A stretch of DNA of 64,000 bases from Ralstonia sp. RRA (lineage in GTDB: Bacteria; Pseudomonadota; Gammaproteobacteria; Burkholderiales; Burkholderiaceae), in assembly GCF_037023145.1 (NCBI RefSeq), contig NZ_CP146091.1, positions 2,108,001-2,172,000 on the forward strand, given 5' to 3'. A model generated the notes under the pieces. It worked only from the letters and a program-made list of their open reading frames with translations, was not told the DNA's origin and did no database searches. Both the position numbers and the translations under genes were made by a program. Position 1 is the first letter of the stretch. Each line of letters begins with the position of its first letter. Below, piece after piece: positions 9,906 to 19,534 of the stretch.

Positions 9906-10717
9906 GTGACGCAGCGCACGCCTCACAGGCTTCCGCGCTGAAGACACCGGTCCGGGTTTCCGGGCCGGTGTTTTTTATTTCGGATCTGCACCTGACGGCC
10001 AGCATGCCGGCCACGGCGGCCGCGTTCGAGCGCTTCATGCGCACGCGCGCACGCGAGGCCCGCACGCTCGTCATCCTGGGTGATTTCTTCGAATACTGGG
10101 TCGGCGATGAAGAGCTCGCCGATCCGTTCCACCAGCACGTCGCCAACCTGCTCGCTGAACTGGCGAACGCCGGCACGCGCGTGCTGTTCATGCACGGCAA
10201 CCGTGATTTCCTGCTCGGCAAACGCTTTCTGGCTGCCGCACATGCGACGCTGCTGCCCGACCCCAGCATCGTGGAAGTCGATGGACAACGCATCGTGCTT
10301 GCGCACGGCGATGCCCTCTGCACGCGCGACTCGGCCTACATGCGCTTTCGCCACTGGACGCGCAAGCGCTGGGTACAGCGGATTTTCCTGACGATGCCGC
10401 TGCGCTGGCGCATGAAGATCGCGCAGAAGATGCGCGCGGAAAGCGAAGCCGGCCGCGCCATGTCCGCCAATGTGGCGGGCGAACCGCGCGCCGCTGCGAT
10501 GATGGGCGACGTGGCACCCGAAGCTGTCGATGCGTTATTCAAGGCCGCAAGCACACCCACGCTGATCCACGGCCACACGCACCGCCCGCAATTGCACCAC
10601 GAGCCGAGCGGTGAACGCTGGGTGCTCTCCGACTGGGATTTCGATACGCCGCAACCGCGCGGTAGTTTCCTCAAGCTGGAAAGTGGCGCGCTGACGGTCG
10701 AGCAAGTGGCGGCATAG
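9902..10717 (+). CDS. lpxH: UDP-2,3-diacylglucosamine diphosphatase
   Basis: LpxH hydrolyses UDP-2,3-diacylglucosamine to lipid X and UMP, the fourth step of lipid A synthesis, at the inner face of the inner membrane. The 271-residue protein has the calcineurin-like metallophosphoesterase motifs in order: DLHL (in [10 protein letters not shown]), [30 protein letters not shown] and GHTHRP. It has about 25 extra N-terminal residues compared with E. coli LpxH (240). ATG at 9902 overlaps the ppiB stop. It converges with cysE; no clear terminator lies in the 31-base gap. Confidence 0.95.
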   Translation: MSDAAHASQASALKTPVRVSGPVFFISDLHLTASMPATAAAFERFMRTRAREARTLVILGDFFEYWVGDEELADPFHQHVANLLAELANAGTRVLFMHGNRDFLLGKRFLAAAHATLLPDPSIVEVDGQRIVLAHGDALCTRDSAYMRFRHWTRKRWVQRIFLTMPLRWRMKIAQKMRAESEAGRAMSANVAGEPRAAAMMGDVAPEAVDALFKAASTPTLIHGHTHRPQLHHEPSGERWVLSDWDFDTPQPRGSFLKLESGALTVEQVAA

Positions 10718-10748
10718 GTCACATCGCCTCGTCACCGCCACCCTGTCC

Positions 10749-11495
10749 CTACTTCAGCATCCGCTTCAGCTCGCTCGCGTCGAACGGGTCATTCGGCGAG
10801 TTCTCCAGGTGCGCGCCCAAGCGATCCAGCGCGGAAAGAATCGACTCGATGCGCTCCTGCTGGAGCTCGCTGTGGTCGATCAACCGCTTGAGCGCCAGCG
10901 ACACCGGATCATCCGCATCGGGCGTGATGCCGTAGGCCGAGAACTCCTGCTTGAGCGCCGACTTGGCCTCGGTGGCCGCATCGCGTTCGATGATGCGCGC
11001 CGGAATGCCAACGGCCGTTGCGCCCGGCGGCACCGGCTTGAGCACCACCGCGTTGGACCCCACGCGCGCGCCATCGCCGATGACAAAGCCGCCGAGCACC
11101 TTGGCGCCTGCACTCACCACCACGCCCTTGCCAAGCGTCGGGTGGCGCTTGGCACCCTTGTACAGCGAGGTGCCGCCCAGCGTCACGCCTTGGTAGATCG
11201 TGCAGTCATCGCCGATCTCGGCCGTCTCGCCAATCACCACGCCCATGCCGTGGTCGATGAACACGCGCCGGCCGACGGTCGCGCCCGGATGGATCTCGAT
11301 GCCGGTCAAGAAGCGACCAAGGTGTGAGAACCACCGCCCCAGCAGTTTGAAGCCGCCGTGCCAACACGCATGCGCGACCCGATGGACGATGACGGCGTGC
11401 AGACCCGGATAGCAGGTCAGCACTTCCCAGCGGCTGCGTGCGGCCGGGTCTCGCTCCATGATGGCGCCAATATCTTCGCGAATGCGTGTGAACAT
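10749..11495 (-). CDS. cysE: Serine O-acetyltransferase
   Basis: CysE makes O-acetylserine from serine and acetyl-CoA, the first step of cysteine synthesis. The 248-residue protein has an N-terminal helical domain ([20 protein letters not shown]) and a left-handed beta-helix of hexapeptide repeats with the signature [18 protein letters not shown] and [23 protein letters not shown] at 11495 matches the family; a longer upstream frame has no family similarity. The C-terminal tail after the helix (SEYGITPDA region onward) is longer than in plant-type enzymes and ends ELKRMLK. A cysK gene is not nearby. Confidence 0.94.
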   Translation of the reverse strand: MFTRIREDIGAIMERDPAARSRWEVLTCYPGLHAVIVHRVAHACWHGGFKLLGRWFSHLGRFLTGIEIHPGATVGRRVFIDHGMGVVIGETAEIGDDCTIYQGVTLGGTSLYKGAKRHPTLGKGVVVSAGAKVLGGFVIGDGARVGSNAVVLKPVPPGATAVGIPARIIERDAATEAKSALKQEFSAYGITPDADDPVSLALKRLIDHSELQQERIESILSALDRLGAHLENSPNDPFDASELKRMLK

Positions 11496-11646
11496 CTTGG
11501 TTCGTGTGTGGATCGTTATATCAATATGCGCGATGCGCTGAGGGCAGTGTAAGGCATTCCCTTGGCCTTCTACGGCAAGGGTTTTGGCCAAACATGCGGG
11601 GGGGATGCCGCCCCGCTTGGTCAACAACGGGCGGCTTTCGGGGCGA

Positions 11647-12528
11647 TCAGCGACAGTCGTCGGCGGCGCCCGTGGGCGTCTTGGTCTCGCCGGCTGCTTC
11701 GGCACGGCGGCCAAGCATGCGCTTGGCGATCCCGCGCAGGATGTTGACCTCCTCGGCCTCCAACTGCGTGCGGGCAAACAGACGCCGCAGGCGCGGCATC
11801 AGCTTCTTCGGCTGGGCGGGATCGAGAAAACCGATCTCGACCAGGCCCTGCTCCAAGTGTTCGAACATCCCGTCGATCTGCTCCGCAGTGGCTGGCTCGC
11901 CGACAAAGCCGACGCCGTCCATACGGGTGTCGCCCGTGCCGGTGTCGGCCAGCAATGCCATGCGCACCTCGTACGCAATCAACTGCACCGCCTGCGACAG
12001 GTTCAGCGACGCATACGCGGGGTTGGCGGGAATGTGCGTGACGACGTGGCAGCGCTCCACCACTTCGTTCGGCAGACCGAAACGCTCGTTGCCGAAGACG
12101 AAGGCGACGGTGGTATCCGGCGCAGCCAACAAGGCGGCGACCTCCTCCGCTGCGGCGCGCGGGCCAATGCGGCGCGGGCCAAATTCGCGCGGGCGGGCCG
12201 TCAGTGCGATCGTGAGCGAAGCACCGGCCAGCGCTTCGCCAATGTCATCGACCACGCGGGCGCCGGCCAGCACGTCGTCAGCGCCGCTTGCCATGGCAAC
12301 GGCATCGGCGTGGGATTGGGCATCGGCCTCGCGCGGGCGCACGAGCACGAAGCCGCCCGGCTCACCAAACCCCATGGTCTTGAGCGCGCGCGCCGTAGAG
12401 CCGACATTGCCAGGATGGCTGGTCTCGACCAGCACGAAGCGGCAGCGCGCAGCGCGCTGGCGCAACGTTTCCGGGTCAGCGGGGGCAGTGTTCGGCGTGT
12501 TTTCCAGGGCGCTGGAGGCGGGGTTCAT
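11647..12528 (-). CDS. trmJ: tRNA (cytidine/uridine-2'-O-)-methyltransferase TrmJ-type
   Basis: TrmJ methylates the 2'-O of residue 32 in the anticodon loop of several tRNAs. The 293-residue protein is a SPOUT methyltransferase: [26 protein letters not shown] at the N-terminus, [18 protein letters not shown] in the middle, and [16 protein letters not shown], which form the trefoil-knot SAM site. E. coli TrmJ has 246 residues, so this one has a longer N-terminal (about 25 residues, Ala/Pro-rich) and C-terminal extension. I prefer ATG 12528 over GTG 12543. It is divergent from suhB across 121 bases. Confidence 0.92.
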   Translation of the reverse strand: MNPASSALENTPNTAPADPETLRQRAARCRFVLVETSHPGNVGSTARALKTMGFGEPGGFVLVRPREADAQSHADAVAMASGADDVLAGARVVDDIGEALAGASLTIALTARPREFGPRRIGPRAAAEEVAALLAAPDTTVAFVFGNERFGLPNEVVERCHVVTHIPANPAYASLNLSQAVQLIAYEVRMALLADTGTGDTRMDGVGFVGEPATAEQIDGMFEHLEQGLVEIGFLDPAQPKKLMPRLRRLFARTQLEAEEVNILRGIAKRMLGRRAEAAGETKTPTGAADDCR

Positions 12529-12649
12529 ATACAATACGGCCACTCTTTTGACGGCGGGCAGGATCGTGTGATTGGCCCGCCGCTCGTTCTTCTACAATTC
12601 GCTGTGTTGTTCGTCAGTCGCCAAAAGCGCACTGACGCGGAGATCCGTC

Positions 12650-13462
12650 ATGCATCCGATGCTCAATATCGCCGTCCGGGCTGCTCGCAAGGCCGGCACC
12701 ATCATCAACCGCGCGTCCTTCGACGTCGATAGCCTGCGCACCGAGCGCAAACAACACAACGATTTCGTCACCGAAGTCGATCGCGCAGCCGAAGCCGCGA
12801 TCATCGAAGTCATCAAGACGGCTTACCCCGATCACGCGATTCTAGCGGAAGAGTCCGGCCAATCCTGGGCCGACGGCGAAACCGTCAGCGAAAACGTGTG
12901 GGTGATCGACCCGCTGGACGGCACCACCAACTTCATCCACGGCTTCCCGCAGTACTGCGTGTCGATCGCACTGATGCAGCGTGGCGTGGTCACGCAGGCC
13001 GTGGTGTACGACCCGACGCGCGACGAGCTCTTCACCGCCTCCAAAGGCGCGGGCGCCTTCCTGAACAACCGCCGCATCCGCGTCACGCGCCGCGACAAGC
13101 TGGCCGATTGCCTGATCGGCACCGGCTTCCCGTACCGCGACATGGAAGGTCTGTACGACTACACCCGCCTGTTTGCCACGATGACCGAGAACTGCGCCGG
13201 TCTGCGCCGCCCGGGTGCTGCCGCACTGGACCTCGCTTACGTGGCCTGCGGCCGTCTCGACGGCTTCTTCGAACAAGGCATCAATGCGTGGGACATGGCC
13301 GCCGGTTCGCTGCTGATTACGGAATCGGGCGGCCTGGTCGGCAACTACTGCGGCGAAGCCGGCTACCTGGACCAGGGCGAAATCCTGGCCGGCAACCCGA
13401 AGGCCTTCGTGCAGATGCTCAAGATCACGTCGCCGTTCTCGCGGTCGAAGGCATCGGAATAA
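12650..13462 (+). CDS. suhB: Inositol-1-monophosphatase family protein SuhB
   Basis: SuhB hydrolyses inositol phosphates in vitro and, in E. coli, joins the antitermination complex on ribosomal RNA operons. The 270-residue protein (E. coli 267) keeps the metal ligands in ILAEESG, the signature [14 protein letters not shown], and the [15 protein letters not shown] motif. ATG at 12650 gives [16 protein letters not shown], the conserved start (E. coli also begins [20 protein letters not shown]). A TACAAT box at 12593-12598 may be its -10. Transcription ends at a hairpin 21 bases after the stop. Confidence 0.96.
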   Translation: MHPMLNIAVRAARKAGTIINRASFDVDSLRTERKQHNDFVTEVDRAAEAAIIEVIKTAYPDHAILAEESGQSWADGETVSENVWVIDPLDGTTNFIHGFPQYCVSIALMQRGVVTQAVVYDPTRDELFTASKGAGAFLNNRRIRVTRRDKLADCLIGTGFPYRDMEGLYDYTRLFATMTENCAGLRRPGAAALDLAYVACGRLDGFFEQGINAWDMAAGSLLITESGGLVGNYCGEAGYLDQGEILAGNPKAFVQMLKITSPFSRSKASE

Positions 13463-13482
13463 GTCTGCCCAGACTGAACGAG

Positions 13483-13510
13483 AAAAAGCCCGCCGAAAAG
13501 CGGGCTTTTT
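13483..13510 (+). terminator. Rho-independent terminator between suhB and DUF2846 gene (bidirectional)
   Basis: AAAAAGCCCGC pairs perfectly with GCGGGCTTTTT around a 6-base loop. The symmetric A and T runs serve suhB on the plus strand and the convergent lipoprotein gene on the minus strand. Confidence 0.93.
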
Positions 13511-13527
13511 TACTTGCTGCGCTCTCG

Positions 13528-13986
13528 TTACTTCTTGGCGGCCGGCGGCTCGTTCGGTGCGAAGCTGAGCGACGGCAGTTCGGACTGCGCCTTCTCCGGC
13601 GTTTCCAATTCCGGCACCACGCGACCCACGATCAGACCCAGCGACGGCGAGGTGCGCACGTACTTGGTCTCACCCGCGTCCAGCGCGAAGCTCAGCGTCT
13701 TCTCGGTCTCGGTTGCGGTCGACACAACGTACTTGCCCGCAGGGCGATCCACGAAGAAGAAGCCACCCGGCTTGGATTGGCCCACCACTTCGCTGTTGAG
13801 CTTGATGTCCGGTTGCAGTGCGGCGCCGATCAGCGACGACGAACGGAAGAAGTACACGCGGCCCTGATCCTGCTTGATCGTCGGGATGGTCGAGGCCATC
13901 TCGGAATACTTCACGCCCGAGGCACATCCTGCCATGAGGACGGTAATACCAATGGCCGAAGCCAGTGCGCGCAAAACTCCCTTCAT
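13528..13986 (-). CDS. DUF2846 family lipoprotein
   Basis: The 152-residue protein has a lipoprotein signal peptide with lipobox LMAGC (Cys21), followed by a small domain with GRVYFFRSSSLIGAALQPDIKLN and KPGGFFFVDRPAGKYVVST, the pattern of DUF2846. The domain is thought to be a small beta sandwich; no function is known. ATG at 13986 overlaps the TGA of the preceding lipoprotein gene (ATGA), and AGGAGA lies just upstream. The two small lipoproteins are translationally coupled, so they probably act together in the outer membrane or periplasm. Confidence 0.85.
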   Translation of the reverse strand: MKGVLRALASAIGITVLMAGCASGVKYSEMASTIPTIKQDQGRVYFFRSSSLIGAALQPDIKLNSEVVGQSKPGGFFFVDRPAGKYVVSTATETEKTLSFALDAGETKYVRTSPSLGLIVGRVVPELETPEKAQSELPSLSFAPNEPPAAKK

Positions 13987-14378
13987 TGTGGTTCTCCTGT
14001 TGTGATTGGAACAGCTGTGGAAAGCGGGGAATACGCTTGCTCACCCGGCAGATAGAATCCCACCAGGCGTTGATCAGCGATGACGAGATAGGCCTCGTGA
14101 ACCTGGCGGCCTTCGATCGTGAAGATCGTGCCAACCGGGCGATAAACCACACCTTGCGGCACCGTGCCCACACGCTGCCAGTTCGAGCCCGCCGCTAGCG
14201 TGCGCGTGTAGCCTGTCTCCAGGCGAATCTCGGTTGGCGTTTTCAACTGAAGGCGCGACGAGCTTGTCGCGCTATCGGTGGCCAGCGTGGCCGGTGCGGT
14301 GGATACCATCGGCGCGCACGCACCAAGGGCAGCTACGGCAATGCATGCCGCAGCCAAATGCATCATTGGCTTTCGCAC
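13983..14378 (-). CDS. Small lipoprotein of unknown function
   Basis: I do not recognise a named family. The 131-residue product, starting at a GTG with GGGAG six bases upstream, has a signal peptide MRKPMMHLAAACIAVAALGAC with the lipobox ALGAC. The mature part contains a repeated beta-like pattern (SRLQLKTPTEIRLETGYTRTLAAGS, VVYRPVGTIFTIEGRQVHEAYLVI). ATG codons at 14366 and 14363 are alternative starts inside the same signal peptide. It overlaps the following DUF2846 lipoprotein gene by four bases, forming a two-gene unit. Confidence 0.7.
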   Translation of the reverse strand: MRKPMMHLAAACIAVAALGACAPMVSTAPATLATDSATSSSRLQLKTPTEIRLETGYTRTLAAGSNWQRVGTVPQGVVYRPVGTIFTIEGRQVHEAYLVIADQRLVGFYLPGEQAYSPLSTAVPITTGEPQ

Positions 14379-14534
14379 AACTCGCTCCCTGATTTTGTTA
14401 TGGGTGCCGCATGACGCTGAAGCGGCGTTTGTGGGGAGCGATCTTAGTGAAGTGCTGCAGAAGTGGCATCCCCTCGGGCGTGATTTTTCGTGGGGATGGC
14501 GATGCAAATTTCTAAAGCCTGATTTAAGTGACGT

Positions 14535-15080
14535 TTAGCTTGCGGCATCCGGGGCACTGACAACGACCAACACCTCAGCCTGCTCTGCCCCCACGGAGCG
14601 CGTCCGATGCGGAATGCGCGCATCAAACATCACCGAATCCCCGGCTGCCAACTGCACGGTCTGGCCAGCAAAGGCGACTTCCACCTCGCCGCGATGGACG
14701 AACAGCAACTCCTCGCCGTCGTGCTCCTTGAACGGCGACGTGCTGAAATCGGCCGGCGGAAAGATCACGAACGGCAGCAACGTCTTGCCGCTGCGTTGCG
14801 TGGCGATCCCTTCGTATCGGGGCTGCGTGCCGATGTCGCCGACGCGCGTGCGCTCCCCCGCCCGCACGATGGTGATGGCAGCGGCCGAGGCCGTCTCGCC
14901 GAACAGATCTTCAGTAGGCACGCCGAGTGCCTGCGCCAACTTCATCGCCACGGCAATCGACGGCACCGAGACGCCGCGCTCGACCTTGGACAAGTAGCTC
15001 TTGGTCAGGCCGGTGCGTTCGGCCAGGGTCTCGAGTGTCCAGCCGTGGTTCTTGCGCAGCGGTTTCAGACGTACGGTCAT
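14535..15080 (-). CDS. XRE-family transcriptional regulator with C-terminal cupin
   Basis: The 181-residue protein has an N-terminal helix-turn-helix (residues 5-60; GWTLETLAERTGLTKSYLSKVERGVSVPS) and a C-terminal cupin barrel (about 105-175; EELLFVHRGEVEVAF, AGDSVMFDARIPHRTRS) that probably binds a small molecule. Regulators of this kind (PuuR/SutR-like) often repress a divergent metabolic gene. Here it faces the glutamine amidotransferase/MOSC pair across 91 bases. ATG at 15080 gives MTVRLKPLRK; an upstream frame extends but has no family similarity. Confidence 0.88.
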   Translation of the reverse strand: MTVRLKPLRKNHGWTLETLAERTGLTKSYLSKVERGVSVPSIAVAMKLAQALGVPTEDLFGETASAAAITIVRAGERTRVGDIGTQPRYEGIATQRSGKTLLPFVIFPPADFSTSPFKEHDGEELLFVHRGEVEVAFAGQTVQLAAGDSVMFDARIPHRTRSVGAEQAEVLVVVSAPDAAS

Positions 15081-15171
15081 GGGGACGATCGTGTCATTGA
15101 TATCGCCGTGATTGTCACATAGGCCACCTTGTGTCATACAATACCAGCCTGCCGATACCTCACGCCTGACC

Positions 15172-15876
15172 ATGAAAACCGCCCTCGCCCTGCGCCACGT
15201 TCCGTTCGAACATCTCGGCATCCTGCAACCGCTGCTGGAAACACGCGGCTATGCGGTGCGCTACGTGGACGTAGGGGTGCAATCCGTGCCGGCCGACGAC
15301 ATGGCCACGGCCGATTTGCTGATCGTGCTGGGCGGTCCGATCGGCGCGTATGACGACGCAATGTATCCATTCGTGCGCGACGAGGCCGAGGCCATTGCGC
15401 AACGACTGGCGGCACGCCGGCCGCTGCTCGGCATCTGCCTCGGCGCGCAGTTGATGGCGCGGGCGCTGGGTGCGGCAGTCCAGCCGATGGGGGTGAAGGA
15501 AATCGGCTTTGCGCCCGTCACGCTCACCGTCGATGGCCTCAATTCGCCGCTCGCGCCGCTGGCCGACGGCACGCCGGTACTGCACTGGCATGGAGACCGT
15601 TACGACCTGCCGCCCGACGCGCGCCGGCTCGCCTCAACGGCAACCTGCGCGGAACAGGCCTTCGATATCGGCGATCACGCACTCGGCCTGCAATTCCACC
15701 TGGAAGCGAATCTGGATGAGCTGGAGGCGTGGTTGATCGGGCATGCGGCGGAACTTGGCGCGGCGGGCATCGATCCGCGTGCGTTGCGTGAGCAAACGCC
15801 GGCAATCGCGGATCGCCTGGCACAGCGTGCTCGCGATGTGTTCACTGCCTGGCTGGAGCGCGCGGAGGCCGCATGA
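15172..15876 (+). CDS. Class I glutamine amidotransferase (GMP synthase-like)
   Basis: The 234-residue protein is a free-standing class I amidotransferase domain: oxyanion segment LGGPIGAYDD (63-72), nucleophile Cys89 in LLGICLGAQL, and His176/Glu178 in LQFHLE. It should hydrolyse glutamine or a gamma-glutamyl compound; without a synthase partner the acceptor is unknown. Some relatives hydrolyse gamma-glutamyl amides. ATG at 15172 gives MKTALALRHV. Its stop overlaps the ATG of the MOSC gene, and the cupin regulator is divergent upstream, so it is likely under that control. Confidence 0.88.
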   Translation: MKTALALRHVPFEHLGILQPLLETRGYAVRYVDVGVQSVPADDMATADLLIVLGGPIGAYDDAMYPFVRDEAEAIAQRLAARRPLLGICLGAQLMARALGAAVQPMGVKEIGFAPVTLTVDGLNSPLAPLADGTPVLHWHGDRYDLPPDARRLASTATCAEQAFDIGDHALGLQFHLEANLDELEAWLIGHAAELGAAGIDPRALREQTPAIADRLAQRARDVFTAWLERAEAA

Positions 15877-16592
15877 CGTTGCCCGCCTCCATCCGCATCG
15901 ACACCCTCCTCACTGGCCGCGCCGTCGACTACTCCCGACCCGGCTCACGCAGCGCCATCGATAAGCGCCCTGTGGCCGATGCAGTGCAGGTCGACATCAA
16001 CGGCATCGTCGGCGACGAGCAAGGTGACCTGCGCGTACACGGTGGTCCCGACAAGGCGATCCACCATTACCCGTTCGACCACTACGACGCGTGGCGGGCA
16101 GATATCGGTGCAAAAATCGGCACGCGAGCGGTGCTCGCGCAACCGGGCGCGTTTGGCGAGAACCTGAGCACCACCGGCGTGACCGAAGCGGACATCTGCG
16201 TGGGGGATCGCCTGTGCGTGGGCAACGTAGTGCTGGAGGTGTCGCTACTACGCCAGCCGTGCTGGAAGCTCAACGACCGCTTTGACACGCGCGACATGGC
16301 ACGCCGCGTGCAACACACAGGGCGCACCGGCTGGTACTACCGGGTACTGGAAGGTGGCACGCTGCGCGTGGGCGACACGCTGGCATGGCTCGAACGCCCG
16401 TGGCCGCAATGGCCGCTGGCGCGCGTGCTGGACGTGCTCTATCGCAACATGCTGGATCGCGCCGCGCTGGAAGACATGCTGGCGCTGCCGCTCACGCCGT
16501 CGTGGCGCAAGCTCGTGGAGGGCCGCCTCACGCGCGGTGAAGTGGAAAGCTGGGCCAAGCGCATCGATGGCCCAGCAAGCACAACGGCCTGA
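15873..16592 (+). CDS. MOSC domain protein (YiiM-like)
   Basis: MOSC domains bind molybdenum cofactor or carry sulfur; E. coli YiiM reduces 6-N-hydroxylaminopurine. This 239-residue protein shows the YiiM pattern: VDINGIVGDEQGDLRVHGGPDKAIHHYP, GAFGENLSTTGVTEADICVGDRL, and the conserved Cys in LLRQPCWKLNDRF. The C-terminal third (WLERPWPQWPLARVLDVLY) is the usual 3-alpha extension. ATG at 15873 overlaps the amidotransferase stop. It converges with the chemoreceptor gene with no spacer: TGA at 16590-16592 is followed directly by the complementary stop. Confidence 0.88.
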   Translation: MTLPASIRIDTLLTGRAVDYSRPGSRSAIDKRPVADAVQVDINGIVGDEQGDLRVHGGPDKAIHHYPFDHYDAWRADIGAKIGTRAVLAQPGAFGENLSTTGVTEADICVGDRLCVGNVVLEVSLLRQPCWKLNDRFDTRDMARRVQHTGRTGWYYRVLEGGTLRVGDTLAWLERPWPQWPLARVLDVLYRNMLDRAALEDMLALPLTPSWRKLVEGRLTRGEVESWAKRIDGPASTTA

Positions 16593-18434
16593 TCAGAAGG
16601 TTTCCCAGTCGGAGTCGTCGCCGGCGGCCACCAGAGGCTTGGGTTTCGTCAGGCTGGCCGGCACGGCAATCGGCGCGGCAACCACCGGTTTGTCGACCGG
16701 CTTCTCAGCCGATTTGCGCAGCAGCGGTGCCTTGCGTGGCGTCAGCTTTGGTTTGGCGGCTTCGATACTCGGCTTGGCAGGTTCGCGGCGCGGGGCTTCG
16801 GCCTTGGGTGCTGCCGAGGCTGTCGGTGAAACGGGCGTAATGGTCGGCTCAACCTTGGCAACCATCGCAGGCGCACGCAGTGCATGGGCATCGAGGCGGA
16901 ACTGCGCCACTACCTGCGTCAGGCTCGCCGCCTGCTCTTCCAACGATTGCGCGGCAGCGGCCGCCTCTTCCACCAGCGCAGCGTTCTGCTGCGTAGCGTC
17001 GTCAAGCTGCGTGACGGCATGACTCACTTCTTCGATGCCCGAGCGCTGCTCCTGGCTCGCGGAGGAAATCTCGCCCACGATGTCCGTCACGCGCTTCACG
17101 CTGGCAACGATCTCGCGCATGGTCGTGCCGGCCTCTTCCACCAGCGCGCTGCCTGCATCCACGTTGTTGACGGAATCGTCGATCAACGCCTTGATCTCCT
17201 TGGCCGCAGCCGCGCTGCGTTGTGCAAGGCTACGCACCTCACCTGCCACGACCGCAAACCCGCGACCCTGCTCACCTGCGCGCGCAGCTTCCACAGCGGC
17301 ATTGAGCGCGAGGATGTTGGTCTGGAAGGCAATGCCATCAATCACGCCGATGATGTCGACGATCTTGCGCGACGAGGCGTTGATCGAGCCCATCGTTTCC
17401 ACCACGCGCGTCACCACCTCGCCGCCGCGCACTGCAACGTCAGAGGCGGACACGGCAAGCTGATTGGCCTGCTGCGCGTTGTCGGCGTTCTGCTGCACGG
17501 TCGACATCAGCTCTTCCATGGCCGAGGCTGTCTCTTCCAACGAGCTGGCCTGCTGCTCGGTGCGGGAAGACAGATCCAGGTTGCCGCTGGCGATTTCGCG
17601 CGTGGCCGTGCCGATGGTGTCCGACGCGCCCTTGATGCGGCCGATGGTCTGCACCAGCGCACCGCGCATGCGGCCCATGGCGTAGAGCAGGCTGTGTTGG
17701 TCGTCGGCGCGGGTGTTGATCTCCACGGTCAGGTCACCGCCGGCAATACGGTTGGCCACGTCAGCCGCGTAGGTCGGATCGCCACCCAGCGTGCGCTGCA
17801 GGCTGCGGTTGGCCACGCTGCCCAGCAAGACCAGCAATGCCGCGACCAGCGCCAGCAGGCCACCGGTCTGGTACAGCGAGGTCATGAACGCGGCGTTGAT
17901 GTCGTCCATGTAGACGCCGGTCGAGAACACCCAGTCCCACGGCTCGTAGCGCATGGCGAAGGCGGTCTTGGGTACCGGCTCCGTACCGCCCACCTTCGGC
18001 CACACGTAGCTGGTGAAGCCACCTTTCGGATCTTTGGCGGCGTTGCTCAAACCCACGTAGACGGCGTTGCCTTGTGCATCCTTGAAACCGGATTGGTCCT
18101 TGCCGTTGAACTCTGCCTTGATTGGATGCTGCACCACCCAGTTGTTCGAGTTGGTGATGGTGAAGTAGCCATCCTTGTCGTAGCGCAGCGCCTTGAAGCG
18201 GTCCAGCGCCTGCTTCTGCGCCTCGTCCTTGGTCAGCGCGCCGCTCTTGGCCAGGTCGTCGTACTGCTTGACTAGGTTCATGGCCATGGTGGTCACGCTG
18301 ACGAGGTTGTTCTTGCGTTCCTCGATGCGGATCTCGCGCGCCTGGTAGGCGTTGAACACCGAGATCAGGGTCAACGCGATCAGGCTGATGACCAGCGGCA
18401 GCCAAAGCTTTTGGCGGAAGCTGAGCTTGCTCAT
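16593..18434 (-). CDS. Methyl-accepting chemotaxis protein with Cache sensor
   Basis: The 613-residue receptor has a first transmembrane helix (about 10-30), a periplasmic single-Cache domain (about 35-190; [31 protein letters not shown]), a second transmembrane helix (about 190-210), a HAMP linker and the cytoplasmic signalling hairpin with the tip [20 protein letters not shown]. Cache domains of this type bind small organic acids; the ligand here is unknown. A Pro/Lys/Ala-rich linker leads to the last five residues, DWETF, a tether that docks CheR/CheB. No other chemotaxis genes lie nearby, so it is an orphan receptor gene. Confidence 0.95.
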   Translation of the reverse strand: MSKLSFRQKLWLPLVISLIALTLISVFNAYQAREIRIEERKNNLVSVTTMAMNLVKQYDDLAKSGALTKDEAQKQALDRFKALRYDKDGYFTITNSNNWVVQHPIKAEFNGKDQSGFKDAQGNAVYVGLSNAAKDPKGGFTSYVWPKVGGTEPVPKTAFAMRYEPWDWVFSTGVYMDDINAAFMTSLYQTGGLLALVAALLVLLGSVANRSLQRTLGGDPTYAADVANRIAGGDLTVEINTRADDQHSLLYAMGRMRGALVQTIGRIKGASDTIGTATREIASGNLDLSSRTEQQASSLEETASAMEELMSTVQQNADNAQQANQLAVSASDVAVRGGEVVTRVVETMGSINASSRKIVDIIGVIDGIAFQTNILALNAAVEAARAGEQGRGFAVVAGEVRSLAQRSAAAAKEIKALIDDSVNNVDAGSALVEEAGTTMREIVASVKRVTDIVGEISSASQEQRSGIEEVSHAVTQLDDATQQNAALVEEAAAAAQSLEEQAASLTQVVAQFRLDAHALRAPAMVAKVEPTITPVSPTASAAPKAEAPRREPAKPSIEAAKPKLTPRKAPLLRKSAEKPVDKPVVAAPIAVPASLTKPKPLVAAGDDSDWETF

Positions 18435-18614
18435 TGCAGAGTCTCCGGAGTGGGAATCGATTGCGCAAAGTGCGCAATACGTCTCCCTATGGTTTTAGAG
18501 TTCCGGAAGGTCTATCGGCAACGTGTTCACCAATCTTGAGTGGCACGCGCAGGCAAATACTCAGCACGCTCAAGGTGAGCGCGCCTTTGCAAGAAGGCCG
18601 GCCTTGTGCAGAAT

Positions 18615-18630
18615 ATTCTTGACTAAGAAT
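18615..18630. promoter_or_regulatory. Inverted repeat before LysR gene
   Basis: ATTCTT and AAGAAT flank GACT, 12 bases before the regulator ATG. It is a candidate operator for autoregulation or for the divergent chemoreceptor gene. Confidence 0.4.
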
Positions 18631-18642
18631 CGATAATCGACG

Positions 18643-19530
18643 ATGAAGACCACGCTTGAAGAACTGCTCGCCTTCCGCACGGTGGTGGACACCGGCTCAG
18701 TGACGGCCGCCGCCGAGCAGCTCGGCCAGACGGTTTCGGGCGTGAGCCGTGCGTTGCGCCGGCTGGAAGAAAAGTTGGAGACCACGCTGCTGTCGCGGAC
18801 CACGCGCCGCCTGTCGCTGACCGACGAAGGCACGGTGTTTCTGGCCCAGGCGCGGCAGATCCTGTCTGCCGTGGACGAAGCAGAGGAGCAGATCGCGCTG
18901 CGCCGCCAGCAACCCGCCGGGCGCCTGCGCGTGAACGCTGCCATGCCGTTCATGCTGCACGTGATCGCGCCGCTGGTGCCCGACTTTCGCGCGCAGTATC
19001 CGCAGATCGAGCTGGAACTGAATACCAACGACCTGATCATCGACCTGCTGGAAGAAGACACCGACGTCGCCATCCGCATCGGCACACTGCGCGATTCCAC
19101 GCTGCGCGCGCGGCTGCTCGGCACGCGCAGGCTGCGGGTGCTGGCAAGCCCGGCCTACCTCAAGGCACATGGCCGGCCACGCTCGGTGGACGATCTGCGC
19201 CAGCACACGCTGCTCGGTTTCGTTCAGCCGGAATCGCTCAACCTGTGGCCCCTGCGTGGCCCGCATGGTGATCATCTGCGCATTGAGCCCGCGCTCAAGG
19301 CATCCAGCGGTGAGACCTTGCGCCAGCTTGCCCTGCAAGGCGCCGGCATCGTCTGCCTAGCCGACTTCATGACCGCCGAAGACCGCCGCAAAGGTGATCT
19401 CGCCCAGGTCCTGCCGGATGCCACTGTTGAGGTGCTGCAACCCATTCACGCGGTCTACTACCGCAACACACAACTGGCCTCACGGATTGCCTGCTTTCTG
19501 GATTTTCTGGAAGCGCGACTGGCCTCCTGA
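18643..19530 (+). CDS. LysR-family transcriptional regulator
   Basis: The 295-residue protein has an N-terminal winged helix-turn-helix (residues 5-63; ELLAFRTVVDTGSVTAAAEQLGQTVSGVSRALRRLEEKL) and a type 2 periplasmic-binding-like effector domain from about 90 (GRLRVNAAMPFMLHVIAPLVPDF; LRARLLGTRRLRVLASPAYL). The pattern is that of the large DsdC/AaeR/CrgA-like group of short-chain LysR regulators. The effector is unknown. It is divergent from the chemoreceptor gene across 208 bases and lies four bases before an acetyltransferase gene on the same strand, which may be co-transcribed. Confidence 0.9.
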   Translation: MKTTLEELLAFRTVVDTGSVTAAAEQLGQTVSGVSRALRRLEEKLETTLLSRTTRRLSLTDEGTVFLAQARQILSAVDEAEEQIALRRQQPAGRLRVNAAMPFMLHVIAPLVPDFRAQYPQIELELNTNDLIIDLLEEDTDVAIRIGTLRDSTLRARLLGTRRLRVLASPAYLKAHGRPRSVDDLRQHTLLGFVQPESLNLWPLRGPHGDHLRIEPALKASSGETLRQLALQGAGIVCLADFMTAEDRRKGDLAQVLPDATVEVLQPIHAVYYRNTQLASRIACFLDFLEARLAS

Positions 19531-19534
19531 CCCC

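Noticed and set aside
8127..9947. 606-codon minus-strand open frame opposite the TPR and cyclophilin genes
   Set aside because: Shadow of the strong codon bias of three real genes on the plus strand; composition (His, Val, Gly-rich) is typical of an artefact.
11496..11646. Terminator between trmJ and cysE
   Set aside because: GC-rich pairing exists (GCGGGG with CCCCGC) but there is no T tract and the stem is irregular.
15112..15171. Longer N-terminus for the glutamine amidotransferase
   Set aside because: The extension covers the divergent promoter region and family similarity begins at MKTALALRHV.
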